Below are positions 17,597 through 26,379 of a stretch of 64,000 nt of DNA, piece by piece (positions within the stretch are counted from its first letter, which is position 1; each line of letters opens with the position of its first letter). The notes under the pieces are model-generated. The model worked only from the letters and a program-made list of their open reading frames with translations. It had not been told where the DNA came from and did not search any database. The position numbers and the translations under genes were made by a program. Origin of the DNA: UBA2112 sp964488555. Lineage in GTDB: Bacteria > Patescibacteriota > Saccharimonadia > Saccharimonadales > Saccharimonadaceae. The stretch lies in the NCBI GenBank assembly GCA_964488555.1, contig CAZAUF010000002.1, positions 1 through 64,000 on the forward strand, written 5' to 3'.

Positions 17597-19765
17597 TTAA
17601 AAGTACGGGGGTAGTTCAGTGGTGAATGTCGTTTGTGCGCGAACATCGCTTCGTCCTTCGCTTTGTGTCCAGAGCTGGGTACTTCCCGGTAAATTGATGA
17701 TTTCGGCCGGATCACCGGCTGCTCCTCCCGGACCTGCACCACCAGTACGACGCAATTTCAGATGATGAGCCATGACAGGACCATTGAGTGTCAATGGCGC
17801 ATTGCACATTTCGCTTGTCAGCGTGTCGGGATCATTGCAAGTTGATATGGTGCCATCTTCTTCACTGTTTGCTATCAACCATGCGTCCACGCGTGTCACG
17901 TCAGGGTCAATCATGATGGACTTTGCGATAATAACCAGTTGAGGAATCTGGCTAATATTCGTGTACGGAGTACTGTCCCCGTTATCATAATGTATATTGC
18001 CCTCGATAGTGACGGTTCCGTCTGGCACATGTACGATGATCGTTTTATTTTTTGCTATCGTACTCGCTTCGATTGTCAAATTACCAGATAATTTTTCATA
18101 TAATCCACTACGGACATCTGTACCATTGAATTCCACAGAATCTTCTCCACTCAGATCGTCTATCGCTTCTCGACCGGAAAGCAATGCCGACGCAGTGTCC
18201 GGTATAGTACCCGCACCACTGTCGTCCTCTGTAAACAATCCATATTCATTGTTGGTGTTTGCAAATGTCAACTTACTCCAGAATTCCTGCGTGTTCGGCA
18301 GTGTAGACTCGTACCCTCCCTCCAATCCAGACAAAGACGCGAATCCGACCACCAAGCCAGGTGCTATGACTCCATATTCTGCCCAACTGCCGTACGTTTT
18401 ACCATCAGCTTTAGGTGTGATGCTGGTTTCTATACTTGCTGGTAGCCTCGGTGTATCATCGGTATTTTCAACTATAGGATCCGTCGTGAAATGCCGTCCC
18501 ACCCGGATATCACCACCATGCACCTGTACTAATGGTCGCTTACCTATGGTGATGCATGCCGCTCGGCTGTATCGATCGACTGGTTGCGAATTCTCTGTCG
18601 GTCTATCAACCGTCAAGACATAACATAGCTTGGTTCCCACGGGCCAGCTGTCATCCAGTACGACATTCGTCGCTCCAGGTACCTGACTATCGAGTACCGT
18701 ACTACCTGGCGTAAATGTCTGCTGTCCGTCGCCAGCATCAGTGCACGTCCCTTCATTGTTTACCAAGTTCAGTAACGCAGCACAGCTATAACCATCTCTA
18801 TATTGGTCATTACCGTAATACAACGGTGCAATAGACTGACCCCTTGAAACGAGTAGTCGCTTGACCGACCATCTTACAGAATTCGTGTTGCCCTTTTCGG
18901 CCTGGTTATGGATACTATAGCTAAATGTCGCTGTCACCGCACCGGACGCCACACGATCATTGGATGTCACAACAGGCAGCAATGAATAGCTATCTGAAGT
19001 ATCAGGAGGAAACGTCCTGTCACACGTGGTACCAATCTGCTGCGTTAGTACGCGGGTAAGGTCGCTGTAGTCCCCACTGACTCGAAATGTGTTTGTCGAG
19101 TTGCTGTTTGAGCCATTGAGGACATAATTCAAACTCGCTTGCGACGCAGAACCTACCATGCCTCCAATAATAATTCTGCCAGCCGCTTTATGTTTCAGAA
19201 CAGCGGCACGAGCTACATTGCGTGCGGTAGGGTTATTAAAACCAGCACCTGGCGTGTTCGGTTCACCATCGGTCATGAACACAATGATATTGGTTTGATT
19301 CACGATATCCTGAAAATTATCAAATGTATTAGGCTGACCATTGTGATAGCCAAATCCTTGCTCAAAGTTGGTGCCACCGCCAGACTGTATAGACGCAAGC
19401 CTACTCTGAAATGTGCTGTATGCAGATGCAGGTTGACCATTCACTCCTACGTATCCCGCAAACGGCACATTGTAGTTAGTACGTCCACCAACTACCGATG
19501 AGAATGACCAAAATGCCAGTTTAATCCTGTCGGCTCGAACGGGTGTGTTCAATCCGCCAGGCTTGAACAAATTATTTATCTGAGCCTTCATGGCATCCAG
19601 GTCATCATCCAAGATAAGACCCGAGCGGTCAATGACTATAGCCGCATGGCAAATTCGAGGTGACTGTGCAACGGTTGGCTTACCAGTCGCCAAGGCGAAA
19701 AGCGCGACCAGCAGTAGAGCTGGCAATACGATGAGCGCAGTTCCCGGCAGTCGCAGCATGCGCAT
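17597..19765 (-). CDS. Secreted VWA-domain protein upstream of the pilus operon
   Basis: A 722-residue protein. A signal peptide or membrane anchor (TALIVLPALLLVALFALATG) is followed by a von Willebrand A domain: AIVIDRSGLILDDDL, an extended loop, FMTDGEPNTPG and a Cys at CDRTF. The MIDAS motif reads D-R-S-G-L, so the second Ser of DxSxS is replaced and metal binding may be altered. The rest (about 290-722) is beta-rich with many Cys pairs, and includes a late segment with LTIEASTIAKNKTIIVHVPDG...IEGNIHYDN resembling a beta-helix or deposition domain. PilY1-type tip adhesins also join a VWA domain to a large beta domain, so a pilus-tip role is plausible by position, but I see no PilY1 beta-propeller motif. 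Confidence 0.65.
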   Translation of the reverse strand: MRMLRLPGTALIVLPALLLVALFALATGKPTVAQSPRICHAAIVIDRSGLILDDDLDAMKAQINNLFKPGGLNTPVRADRIKLAFWSFSSVVGGRTNYNVPFAGYVGVNGQPASAYSTFQSRLASIQSGGGTNFEQGFGYHNGQPNTFDNFQDIVNQTNIIVFMTDGEPNTPGAGFNNPTARNVARAAVLKHKAAGRIIIGGMVGSASQASLNYVLNGSNSNSTNTFRVSGDYSDLTRVLTQQIGTTCDRTFPPDTSDSYSLLPVVTSNDRVASGAVTATFSYSIHNQAEKGNTNSVRWSVKRLLVSRGQSIAPLYYGNDQYRDGYSCAALLNLVNNEGTCTDAGDGQQTFTPGSTVLDSQVPGATNVVLDDSWPVGTKLCYVLTVDRPTENSQPVDRYSRAACITIGKRPLVQVHGGDIRVGRHFTTDPIVENTDDTPRLPASIETSITPKADGKTYGSWAEYGVIAPGLVVGFASLSGLEGGYESTLPNTQEFWSKLTFANTNNEYGLFTEDDSGAGTIPDTASALLSGREAIDDLSGEDSVEFNGTDVRSGLYEKLSGNLTIEASTIAKNKTIIVHVPDGTVTIEGNIHYDNGDSTPYTNISQIPQLVIIAKSIMIDPDVTRVDAWLIANSEEDGTISTCNDPDTLTSEMCNAPLTLNGPVMAHHLKLRRTGGAGPGGAAGDPAEIINLPGSTQLWTQSEGRSDVRAQTTFTTELPPYF

Positions 19766-19768
19766 AAC

Positions 19769-20368
19769 TTAGCGTCTCCCTGCCAATGCCGATACGCGTG
19801 CCGCCTGTCTGTCGTAATGCGCCTTTTTCTGATTCGTTTTGTTCGTCGGACTATCTGCCCACTTACCTGCAAGCGTATAGTATTTCGCTGCCTGCTTGTA
19901 CTCTCGACCCGACTCATACAGCTGCGACAGCCAATCGGCTATCAAAAACTTGTCTTCACTGTAGCTTTCGGCAGCCTTTGCCACCCTCACCGCCTCTTTG
20001 TACTGCTTCTCGTTGTAAAGCAGCAGTGACTGATCGATTGCTAGCTGGACTTTGCGTGTCGTGTCCTGTTCTGAAGCTATAGCATCGATATAGACTTTGT
20101 TTGCCCTTTCAGTACCACCCTCTTCGAGTGCTTTTGCTGCATTGTCTCGGACAGCATTGTTGCGCTTCACCTGCTGCATCGCTAGTTCATGGGCACGATT
20201 TTTTGCACTCGTTGCGTCATCATCATCTGCAGACGCAGGCTGGTTAATCTGAATCAGCCAGATTGTCAGTGCCACCGCACCCATCACACCTAGTACACTT
20301 GCAATAGCAATCACCTTCGTCTTTAGCGACAGTGCACTCAACCGACTCTTCTTGTGTTTCTTGCTCAT
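19769..20368 (-). CDS. Membrane-anchored helical-repeat (TPR-like) protein
   Basis: A 199-residue protein: Lys-rich N-terminus, transmembrane helix (VIAIASVLGVMGAVALTIWLIQI), then helical repeats resembling tetratricopeptides (QLAIDQSLLLYNEKQYKEAVRVAKAAESY and SQLYESGREYKQAAKYYTLAGKW). It lies three bases before the VWA gene on the same strand, so the two probably work together as a surface scaffold. No enzymatic motif. Family unclear. Confidence 0.65.
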   Translation of the reverse strand: MSKKHKKSRLSALSLKTKVIAIASVLGVMGAVALTIWLIQINQPASADDDDATSAKNRAHELAMQQVKRNNAVRDNAAKALEEGGTERANKVYIDAIASEQDTTRKVQLAIDQSLLLYNEKQYKEAVRVAKAAESYSEDKFLIADWLSQLYESGREYKQAAKYYTLAGKWADSPTNKTNQKKAHYDRQAARVSALAGRR

Positions 20369-20446
20369 ATATTCTTACTGCTTACGGTTACAGTTTAGTA
20401 TACCTGTCGATAAACAATTGAACAAGCAATCTCGCCAACACCACGT

Positions 20447-20463
20447 ATGCTAAGATAAAAAAT
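20447..20463 (+). promoter_or_regulatory. Extended -10 promoter of thymidine kinase (leaderless)
   Basis: TGC followed by TAAGAT (20451-20456), then seven bases and the ATG at 20464. No purine-rich ribosome site fits, so transcription should begin at or next to the start codon. No convincing -35 was found, as expected for an extended -10. Confidence 0.55.
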
Positions 20464-21000
20464 ATGTTCACGCTGATTCTTGGTCCTATGAAAAGCGGTA
20501 AGTCGCTCGAACTCATCGCGCGCGTGGCTCCATATGAATTCGCAGGCCAAGAAGTACTTTACATCCAACCGAAAGCGAATGTTCGAGACAAAGGCGTCAG
20601 CTCACGCGCAGGAATCAATACCACAGCTATCGCTGTGGAGTCGCTTCACGAAGTGCCAAAGTTTGATGTCATCGGCATAGACGAAGTGCACATGTTTGAC
20701 CCACGTGAAATGGATGTCATAGAACAGTGGATCCATGATGGCAAGTCAGTGTTTGTCACCGGACTCGACCTAGACTCTTACGGGAAAATGATGCCTTCTA
20801 TCCTCCGGTTACTAGAGCTCAAGCCTGACCATGTCATTACCAAAAAAGCCGTGTGTGAAATATGCAAGAAGTACGACGCACGATTCACGCAAATACTCAG
20901 TAAGGGCAAGCCGGTTCTCACCGGCCTACCTTCAGTTGTACCCGAAGACGGCACTTATGAGTATCAGACTCGATGCCGCAACTGTTTCGTTAAGGGATAG
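20464..21000 (+). CDS. tdk: Thymidine kinase (type II)
   Basis: Salvages thymidine to dTMP, useful for a cell that takes nucleosides from a host. It has 178 residues. The P-loop reads LILGPMKSGKSLELIAR, the Walker-B-like lid is VIGIDEVHMFD, and the structural zinc site has Cys pairs CEICKKYDARFT...CRNCFVKG. The conserved Tyr region (DGTYEYQTRCRNC) is present. It is transcribed alone and stands tail-to-tail with the LiaF-like gene, four bases apart. Confidence 0.92.
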   Translation: MFTLILGPMKSGKSLELIARVAPYEFAGQEVLYIQPKANVRDKGVSSRAGINTTAIAVESLHEVPKFDVIGIDEVHMFDPREMDVIEQWIHDGKSVFVTGLDLDSYGKMMPSILRLLELKPDHVITKKAVCEICKKYDARFTQILSKGKPVLTGLPSVVPEDGTYEYQTRCRNCFVKG

Positions 21001-21003
21001 TTA

Positions 21004-21687
21004 TTATTCGCTACTTGGTCGGTTACGAATAGACACACCAGACATAATGATAGTACCGGCAATTGTCAGTACTGGAGCGTCCTTGCTGGTTTTCTGGCGT
21101 GTTTTGTCTTCTGTGCCGGCCATGATGTTATTGAGTTGATTGCGGATGACAATGTGCTCAGGCACGATGATTTCCACTCCGCCCCAAAACGCGAACACAT
21201 CCACGAGTGCGTCTTTATCAAAATCAGCTTCACGTAAATCTATTTGCGCGCCACCCATGATAGCCGTCATATCTGATTGCTTGAACGTTTTGGAGTGATT
21301 TTTTACGTCGGCCCCCGCCATGATAGCCGTCACGTCGTCGCGGTCAGCTTTACTCGCTCGTTTGCCCGTATATGAACGACCAAACACTATGGAGATACCG
21401 ATAAACATCAGAATGAGCGGCCATACGATCGCCCATGGCTCCACGTTTATCATGTCCGCTTCGCGTAGCTGATACAGGCCACCTAACACCACGAGAAACG
21501 CGGCAATCGCCCAACTGCGCCAACTATTTAGCAGTACCAGCAGACCTGCTAGCACTATAGCCATAGGCCAGTAATCATGCACTATATTGTCCACGCGTAT
21601 GACATTGAGCGCGTTCAGTAGTAATGCCGCCCCTACAGCTAACACTACCAGTCCGGTAATATTTTTAGAAACCGTTTGCCGATTCAT
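21004..21687 (-). CDS. LiaF-like membrane protein
   Basis: A 227-residue protein with four hydrophobic helices (LVVLAVGAALLLNAL; WPMAIVLAGLLVLLNSW; WAIAAFLVVLGGLYQL; WPLILMFIGISIVFG) and a C-terminal beta domain with the repeated AIMAGADV / AIMGGAQIDLREADF / VFAFWGGVEIIVPE pattern of the LiaF C-terminal (cell-wall-active antibiotic response) family. Relatives sense or modulate envelope stress. There is no LiaRS-type two-component system nearby. The ATG has AAAGGA upstream. Confidence 0.8.
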   Translation of the reverse strand: MNRQTVSKNITGLVVLAVGAALLLNALNVIRVDNIVHDYWPMAIVLAGLLVLLNSWRSWAIAAFLVVLGGLYQLREADMINVEPWAIVWPLILMFIGISIVFGRSYTGKRASKADRDDVTAIMAGADVKNHSKTFKQSDMTAIMGGAQIDLREADFDKDALVDVFAFWGGVEIIVPEHIVIRNQLNNIMAGTEDKTRQKTSKDAPVLTIAGTIIMSGVSIRNRPSSE

Positions 21688-21784
21688 GTATATTCCTTTT
21701 TGTTTTTAGTATTTTGTAATACAAGTGTACACGATGCGAGGCAAAACGTAACCATACTACACTCTTCTGTCGAGCCTCCAAAAT

Positions 21785-21830
21785 GAAAAAGCGGCAAGCA
21801 GACAGGTGTTTATCCTGTCTACTTGCCGCT
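21785..21830 (-). terminator. Intrinsic terminator of the acyl-CoA dehydrogenase gene
   Basis: A 17-bp stem (21790-21806 with 21814-21830, one mismatch) and a 7-base loop, followed on the minus strand by TTTTT. It lies 25 bases after the acyl-CoA dehydrogenase stop. Confidence 0.85.
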
Positions 21831-21854
21831 ATGTGACCAGCGGTGAGCTGATTG

Positions 21855-23108
21855 TTAGTCGATCCTGTGACCACTGAGTGCTCGCGCAATCACGATCTGT
21901 TGGATCTGCTCCGTACCCTCGAAGATGTTATAGATAATCGAGTCACGGTGCCAACGCTCCACCGGATGATCCTTCACGAAGCCAGCACCACCGAGGATCT
22001 GGATGGCCCGCTCGGTGACCCACACGGCAGTACGGCCAGCCTTGAGCTTGGACATCGAGCCCTCGGCGTTTTTGTAACCGCCGTGCTTGCCCATCCAGGC
22101 CGCCCGATGCACGAGCAGTCTGGCCGCATCGACTTCTGTAGCCATATCGGCCAGCATGCCTGCAACCAACTGCTTCTCGACACTCGACACGCCGAAGACC
22201 TTGCGGTCCTTGGCGTAATCGAGCGAGTACTCGAGAGCGGCACGAGCGATGCCAACCGCCTGCGCACCCACAGTGGGACGCGTGGCCTCAAAGGTCTGCA
22301 TGGCTGGCTGGCCGCCCGTAGAAGACTTCTTCTGCGGGTTATTCAGCCGCTCTCGAGCTCGCGCCAGTCTGGCGTCGAGCTCTTCCTTGGTGCCTAGCAG
22401 ACAACTGCCCGGAACGCGGACGTCCTGAAGCGATAGCTGAGCCGTATGGCTTGCGCGGATACCAAGCTTGTCGTGCTTATGCACCTGCTCGAGACCCTTT
22501 GTGCCAGGCGGAATAATGAAACTCGCCTGACCGCGACCCTTCAGCTCCGGATCGACCGATGCCACCACGACATGAATGTTCGCGATGCCACCGTTGGTGA
22601 TCCACTCCTTGACACCATTGATGACCCATTCGTCCTTAGCCTCGTCGTACACGGCACGAGTGCGAAGGTTCGACACGTCGCTGCCGGCTTCAGGCTCGGA
22701 CACGCAAAAGGCGCCGAGTTTGACGTCGTCAGGCGTGCCATAGCATTGCGGTACCCACTCTTCAACCTGCGCCCAGTTACTCATAGCAGCCGCTGCGGTA
22801 ATACCAGCTGCAGCGAGCGATGAACCAAAGATGGACAAACCGATGCCGGCATCACCCCAGAACAGCTCCTCTACCACGACAGGCAGCAGCAAGCCACTCG
22901 GCTCTTCGAGTAACGCGTGCTTGACGAATTCGTCCGAGTAGAAGCCAACCTGTGCGGCTTCCTGAACGATTTCCCATGGAAATCGCTGATTTTGATCGCA
23001 CTCGGCGGCCGCCGGACGAATCTTCTTCTTCGCGAACTCATGCGCCAAATCGCGAAACTGAACCACATCATCGGACAGTTCCAGCGAATATTCCTTGTCA
23101 GAACTCAT
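21855..23108 (-). CDS. Acyl-CoA dehydrogenase (orphan, GC-rich)
   Basis: A 417-residue FAD-dependent flavoenzyme that would oxidise an acyl-CoA to enoyl-CoA. Family landmarks: FCVSEPEAGSDVSNLRTRA (substrate/FAD loop), WVINGVKEWITNGGIANIHVVVA, YAKDRKVFGVSSVEKQLVAGMLADMATEV and the C-terminal VERWHRDSIIYNIFEGTEQIQ with the conserved Glu. Its codon use is visibly GC-richer than its neighbours. I prefer the ATG at 23108 because GGAG sits six bases upstream. No thiolase, hydratase, CoA ligase or ETF gene is in the window, so it is metabolically isolated. The sequence style is actinobacterial, and I infer horizontal acquisition, possibly from a host. Confidence 0.88.
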   Translation of the reverse strand: MSSDKEYSLELSDDVVQFRDLAHEFAKKKIRPAAAECDQNQRFPWEIVQEAAQVGFYSDEFVKHALLEEPSGLLLPVVVEELFWGDAGIGLSIFGSSLAAAGITAAAAMSNWAQVEEWVPQCYGTPDDVKLGAFCVSEPEAGSDVSNLRTRAVYDEAKDEWVINGVKEWITNGGIANIHVVVASVDPELKGRGQASFIIPPGTKGLEQVHKHDKLGIRASHTAQLSLQDVRVPGSCLLGTKEELDARLARARERLNNPQKKSSTGGQPAMQTFEATRPTVGAQAVGIARAALEYSLDYAKDRKVFGVSSVEKQLVAGMLADMATEVDAARLLVHRAAWMGKHGGYKNAEGSMSKLKAGRTAVWVTERAIQILGGAGFVKDHPVERWHRDSIIYNIFEGTEQIQQIVIARALSGHRID

Positions 23109-23468
23109 GTCAGACTCCATTTCTTGTCATGCCAGATGGGTGCGTACTTTCGCCGAGACGTATCGCCCGGCCTCTTTGGAATGCGACTGACATCGCGTTT
23201 CCTTTCGGTTTCTCACAGGCGATTGTCCTCAGAGTTTCCTCTGCTCGTGTCTCCTTACTAACACAAGATGAGATGAAGTGACGCGTCAAGCGTGTCCACT
23301 ACACCTCATCTTGTGCCTCTCCCTTGTCAATGTACCTCTTATACGAAGTTGGTGGTATTATGTCACATTCGCACAGTAGACGCAAACAATAGCAGTGAAT
23401 TACTTTCGATTCATATAGAAAGCGTTCCTCAAATTTGATCATGTACACGACGAACAACAGTGACCGCC
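23109..23468. other. 360-bp gene-free stretch with an inverted repeat
   Basis: No convincing reading frame. It holds an 11-bp perfect inverted repeat (CACAAGATGAG at 23262-23272 and CTCATCTTGTG at 23305-23315), with the 10-bp palindrome TGACGCGTCA (23279-23288) in its loop. A minus-strand TTGACA lies at 23331-23326. It is probably the leader and control region of the acyl-CoA dehydrogenase gene. No T-run follows the hairpin, so it is not a plain terminator for the gene upstream, and I recognise no riboswitch class. Confidence 0.5.
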
Positions 23469-24530
23469 TTATACTTTGACAGTTGAGTCCTTATCTGTAT
23501 CGCGGTCGTAACAGTACGTGCCGACAAAAGCTTTCCTGGAATCTACCGTATCGAAAAGGTCGCATGTTACAGGTATCAGTGATGATGTTCCTACGAGATA
23601 CTGCCAATCTTTACCGGGGACTCTGTAGAACCACACCATACCCGCACTATCCTTTGTGGCAAAGCTCAGCCGTGCGTTTTTGTATCCATCCATACCGTCA
23701 CCGATTCTAGGCTTGCTCATCACAAATTTAACTGCTTCTTCACCATCTTGCTCAATATACTCCTTATGCTCAGCAAAAAACTTATCATAAAACGGTGCAA
23801 TATCTTTAGCTGACTTTGTGTAATTCGCTATATCCGCACAACTGATGCTTGCATGATTGTCGACTCCCATGATCGAACCGTCCATCCAATAAGTAGCACA
23901 AGTAACAGACGTCGTGACGTAATGGTTGATTTTGAGACCATCATTGTTTTGCTCAAAAATTTCTCCCATATCTCTGAGTTTAAACTCATTTTTTTCAAGC
24001 AGCATCGTTATCGCTGCAATATCTTCATCTATTGATTCTTTGTTGTCTGCTGCGGTCGATACTGTCATGCCGTGTCCAGTTTCTGGTAGGTTCACAAAAT
24101 CATATCCAGCAACCTGATAGAAAGGATATGAATACACAGCCATTTCATCTGTTGTCACAGCATAGTCGCCATCTTCATGCATCGTCGTTTTGACTATTGG
24201 TGACTTCACAATTTCTTTTACTGCATCGACGACAGCTTTGGCATTTGCAAGCTTAACGGGCTGCTCTGTCGGCTTTGTTGACTGACTCGCTACAGGACTT
24301 TTGGCGGGCTTGCTAGACAAAAGATAGTATGCAGTAGCCGTGCCACCGCCACCAAACACAAGCATAACCGCCAGAATAATCGCTATAAGTTTTCCCTTGC
24401 CTTCTTTTGGTTCTTGAATCGGCAATTTAAATGGCACCGGAGCAAGTTGCTCCGGCGTGCTGGATTCCGCTGGTTGCGCAGCGGGTATTGCTGAAGAGTT
24501 CGTTTCATTTTCGGTGTTGATATTATCCAT
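23469..24530 (-). CDS. Membrane-anchored protein of unknown function
   Basis: About 353 residues: a disordered Pro/Ser/Glu N-terminal cytoplasmic part, a transmembrane helix (LIAIILAVMLVFGGGGTATAYYLL), a Lys/Pro/Ser linker and a globular extracytoplasmic domain with Cys residues (SVTCATYWMDG, ASISCADIA, PVTCDLFDTV, GTYCYDRD) likely forming disulfides. I do not recognise the domain. The start at 24530 (MDNINTENE) lies six bases after TACACT on the minus strand with no ribosome site, so it is predicted to be leaderless. A similar N-terminal build is seen in the protein at 32363-33643. Confidence 0.65.
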   Translation of the reverse strand: MDNINTENETNSSAIPAAQPAESSTPEQLAPVPFKLPIQEPKEGKGKLIAIILAVMLVFGGGGTATAYYLLSSKPAKSPVASQSTKPTEQPVKLANAKAVVDAVKEIVKSPIVKTTMHEDGDYAVTTDEMAVYSYPFYQVAGYDFVNLPETGHGMTVSTAADNKESIDEDIAAITMLLEKNEFKLRDMGEIFEQNNDGLKINHYVTTSVTCATYWMDGSIMGVDNHASISCADIANYTKSAKDIAPFYDKFFAEHKEYIEQDGEEAVKFVMSKPRIGDGMDGYKNARLSFATKDSAGMVWFYRVPGKDWQYLVGTSSLIPVTCDLFDTVDSRKAFVGTYCYDRDTDKDSTVKV

Positions 24531-24648
24531 AAGCACAGTGTATCTGACCATAAGCAGCATGTCGACCCAAGCCTTACGACTCAATCAGCCACGAGATTCT
24601 TATGAGTGTTTTAGAGGAGTAAGATTGGCGACAAGTGCCTGAGATAGT

Positions 24649-24675
24649 AAAAACTCCGCAACCATAGCCACGGAG
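24649..24675 (-). terminator. Intrinsic terminator after the small membrane protein gene
   Basis: CTCCG (24654-24658) pairs with CGGAG (24671-24675), with a further nested pairing in the loop. On the minus strand TTTTTAC follows. It is short but well placed after the 24729-25019 gene. Confidence 0.55.
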
Positions 24676-24728
24676 CTTTTGCGCAACGTTGCCAGTGGTG
24701 CGGAGTTGATATGGAAGGTGCCGACTGT

Positions 24729-25019
24729 CTACCAATCTTCGTCTGGGTTGTCATCCGGCTTTTTGCCCCATCGCCATCTGGGTTTGGGACCTTTGGCAAA
24801 GCCGATACGTACTAGCGCAATCGCTGAGACAAGAACGACGATCAGATATATACCGACCTCTTTCGTGAACTCACCGTCTGGAACATCCTGAAGAGTAAAT
24901 CCACCACCGACAACAATAGCGACAAAGGCGATAATTGTCAGCCAACCTTGCCAGGTAACCGGAGTCCAGCCCCAACCGTAGCGTCTGCGCTTAAACCAGT
25001 ATGTGTTTGTTTTGCCCAT
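24729..25019 (-). CDS. Small two-helix membrane protein
   Basis: A 96-residue protein with a Trp/Tyr/Arg-rich N-terminus (YWFKRRRYGWGWTPVTW), two transmembrane helices (WLTIIAFVAIVVGGGFTL and VGIYLIVVLVSAIALVRIGFA) and a basic C-terminal tail (GPKPRWRWGKK). Short proteins of this pattern with an opening YGWGW-P text are often annotated as hypothetical membrane proteins; function is unknown. The ATG comes six bases after TACACT, so it is predicted to be leaderless. Confidence 0.65.
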   Translation of the reverse strand: MGKTNTYWFKRRRYGWGWTPVTWQGWLTIIAFVAIVVGGGFTLQDVPDGEFTKEVGIYLIVVLVSAIALVRIGFAKGPKPRWRWGKKPDDNPDEDW

Positions 25020-25122
25020 ACCTATAGTGTATCATCCGCTATAATCAATCGACGCGTTTGCTGATTTCGCGCAATATCTAACAAGAAATGATGCAAAGAA
25101 CAAACGCACTAAACTAAAATTC

Positions 25123-26241
25123 TCAATCGTTCACAATGCGTAGTCGATATATTTTGTCGTCGTCTGACTGTGGCATGCCGCGACCATCGCGGTTAGAGGA
25201 GGTAAAGTATAGCGCGCCATCCTTCGCAGCAACCGCCCTCAGACGTCCATATTCACCCGAGAAATGGCTCGTCAAAGTAACGCTCGACGAATCATTAATT
25301 TTTGCTTGATACAACGTTTCACCTCGAAGTCCAGCAAAGAACAGTGAACCATCCAAATATGCTATGCCCGACGGTGCCCATGTTTCATTGTCACCGGAGT
25401 GTATGATTGGTGAACGCATTCCTCTTCGCGATTCGTCTCCGGCTATGGTCGGCCAGCCATAATTCGCGCCTTTTTCTATGAGATTCAGTTCATCCTTGCC
25501 TCCGCCTTTCCATTCACCTGATGGACCGTGCTCGACCGACCACAGTCGCTCCTCGCTATCCCACGCAATTCCCTGTGGATTGCGATGTCCATAGCTCCAG
25601 ACGAGATTGCCGTAAGGATTATCTTCGGGTGTCGTGCCGTCAGCATTCATGCGCAAAATTTTACCCGCTAGCGAACTTGTGTCTTGAGCTAGCTTTCGTT
25701 GAGCCGCGTCGCCAGTGGTGATATATAGCTTGTCATCTGGTCCAAATGCAATGCCTCCGCCATTGTGATTACTCGCTGCCGGTATGTTTGCCAAAATCGT
25801 ACGCTGCTTTGTCAGTGTATCGTCACGTAGTTGGTACTCTTCTACTTGATTCATCAACATACCATTCTTCATAGTAGTGAGGTACAGATAGAGACGAGTG
25901 TTCTTTGAAAAATCAGGATGTAAAGCAACACCAAGCAAGCCACCCTCACTCGTCTCTACAACGCCTGATACGGGGTACGTTCGACCGTCACTACCGACGC
26001 GCTTCAGTGTGCCACTACGTTCCGTGACGAGCAAATCACCACTTGGCAAAACCACCACTGACCATGGCGTATGCAGATTACTCGCTACGATTTCAACGTC
26101 AGACCACCCCGTTCGCTCTCCGGTAATCACGCTCGACTCTGTCGGCTGAAAAAAGAATTGTGGCATACGATCACGAAACACAAATACTGCTATCAATACC
26201 AGTGCCAAGACAACCGCAATAATGACAAGTGTCTTCCTCAT
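25123..26241 (-). CDS. PQQ-dependent sugar dehydrogenase-type beta-propeller (YliI/Asd family)
   Basis: A 372-residue exported protein anchored by an N-terminal helix (TLVIIAVVLALVLIAVFVF). The propeller motifs are clear: SNLHTPWSVVVLPSGDLLVTERSG, GGLLGVALHPDF, NHNGGGIAFGPDDKLYITTGDA, SYGHRNPQGIAWD, LWSVEHGPSG, and ELNLIEKGANYGWP. Homologues oxidise aldoses using PQQ and calcium. No PQQ synthesis genes are in this window, so cofactor would have to be scavenged. The start at 26241 is six bases after TATAAT with no ribosome site. A longer frame to 26331 is possible but would cross the promoter. Confidence 0.85.
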   Translation of the reverse strand: MRKTLVIIAVVLALVLIAVFVFRDRMPQFFFQPTESSVITGERTGWSDVEIVASNLHTPWSVVVLPSGDLLVTERSGTLKRVGSDGRTYPVSGVVETSEGGLLGVALHPDFSKNTRLYLYLTTMKNGMLMNQVEEYQLRDDTLTKQRTILANIPAASNHNGGGIAFGPDDKLYITTGDAAQRKLAQDTSSLAGKILRMNADGTTPEDNPYGNLVWSYGHRNPQGIAWDSEERLWSVEHGPSGEWKGGGKDELNLIEKGANYGWPTIAGDESRRGMRSPIIHSGDNETWAPSGIAYLDGSLFFAGLRGETLYQAKINDSSSVTLTSHFSGEYGRLRAVAAKDGALYFTSSNRDGRGMPQSDDDKIYRLRIVND

Positions 26242-26333
26242 ACTTTTATTATAGCTTGAAGTGCGTAACTGATCAGAGCGCGTCTGGTAAATCAAAAACA
26301 AAATCGTTGCCATCTTTAAACCATATAGCAATA

Positions 26334-26359
26334 AAAAATCTGCGACCCACGGGTCGCAG
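26334..26359 (-). terminator. Intrinsic terminator of hsp20
   Basis: CTGCGACCC (26340-26348), a two-base loop and GGGTCGCAG (26351-26359), followed on the minus strand by ATTTTTT. It lies 20 bases after the Hsp20 stop codon. Confidence 0.85.
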
Positions 26360-26379
26360 AGTGAGAGAAGGCCTTCGCC

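Noticed and set aside
23262..23315. Terminator for the gene at 23469-24530
   Set aside because: The hairpin lacks a T-run and sits about 150 bp past the stop codon, so it is more likely part of the next gene's leader.
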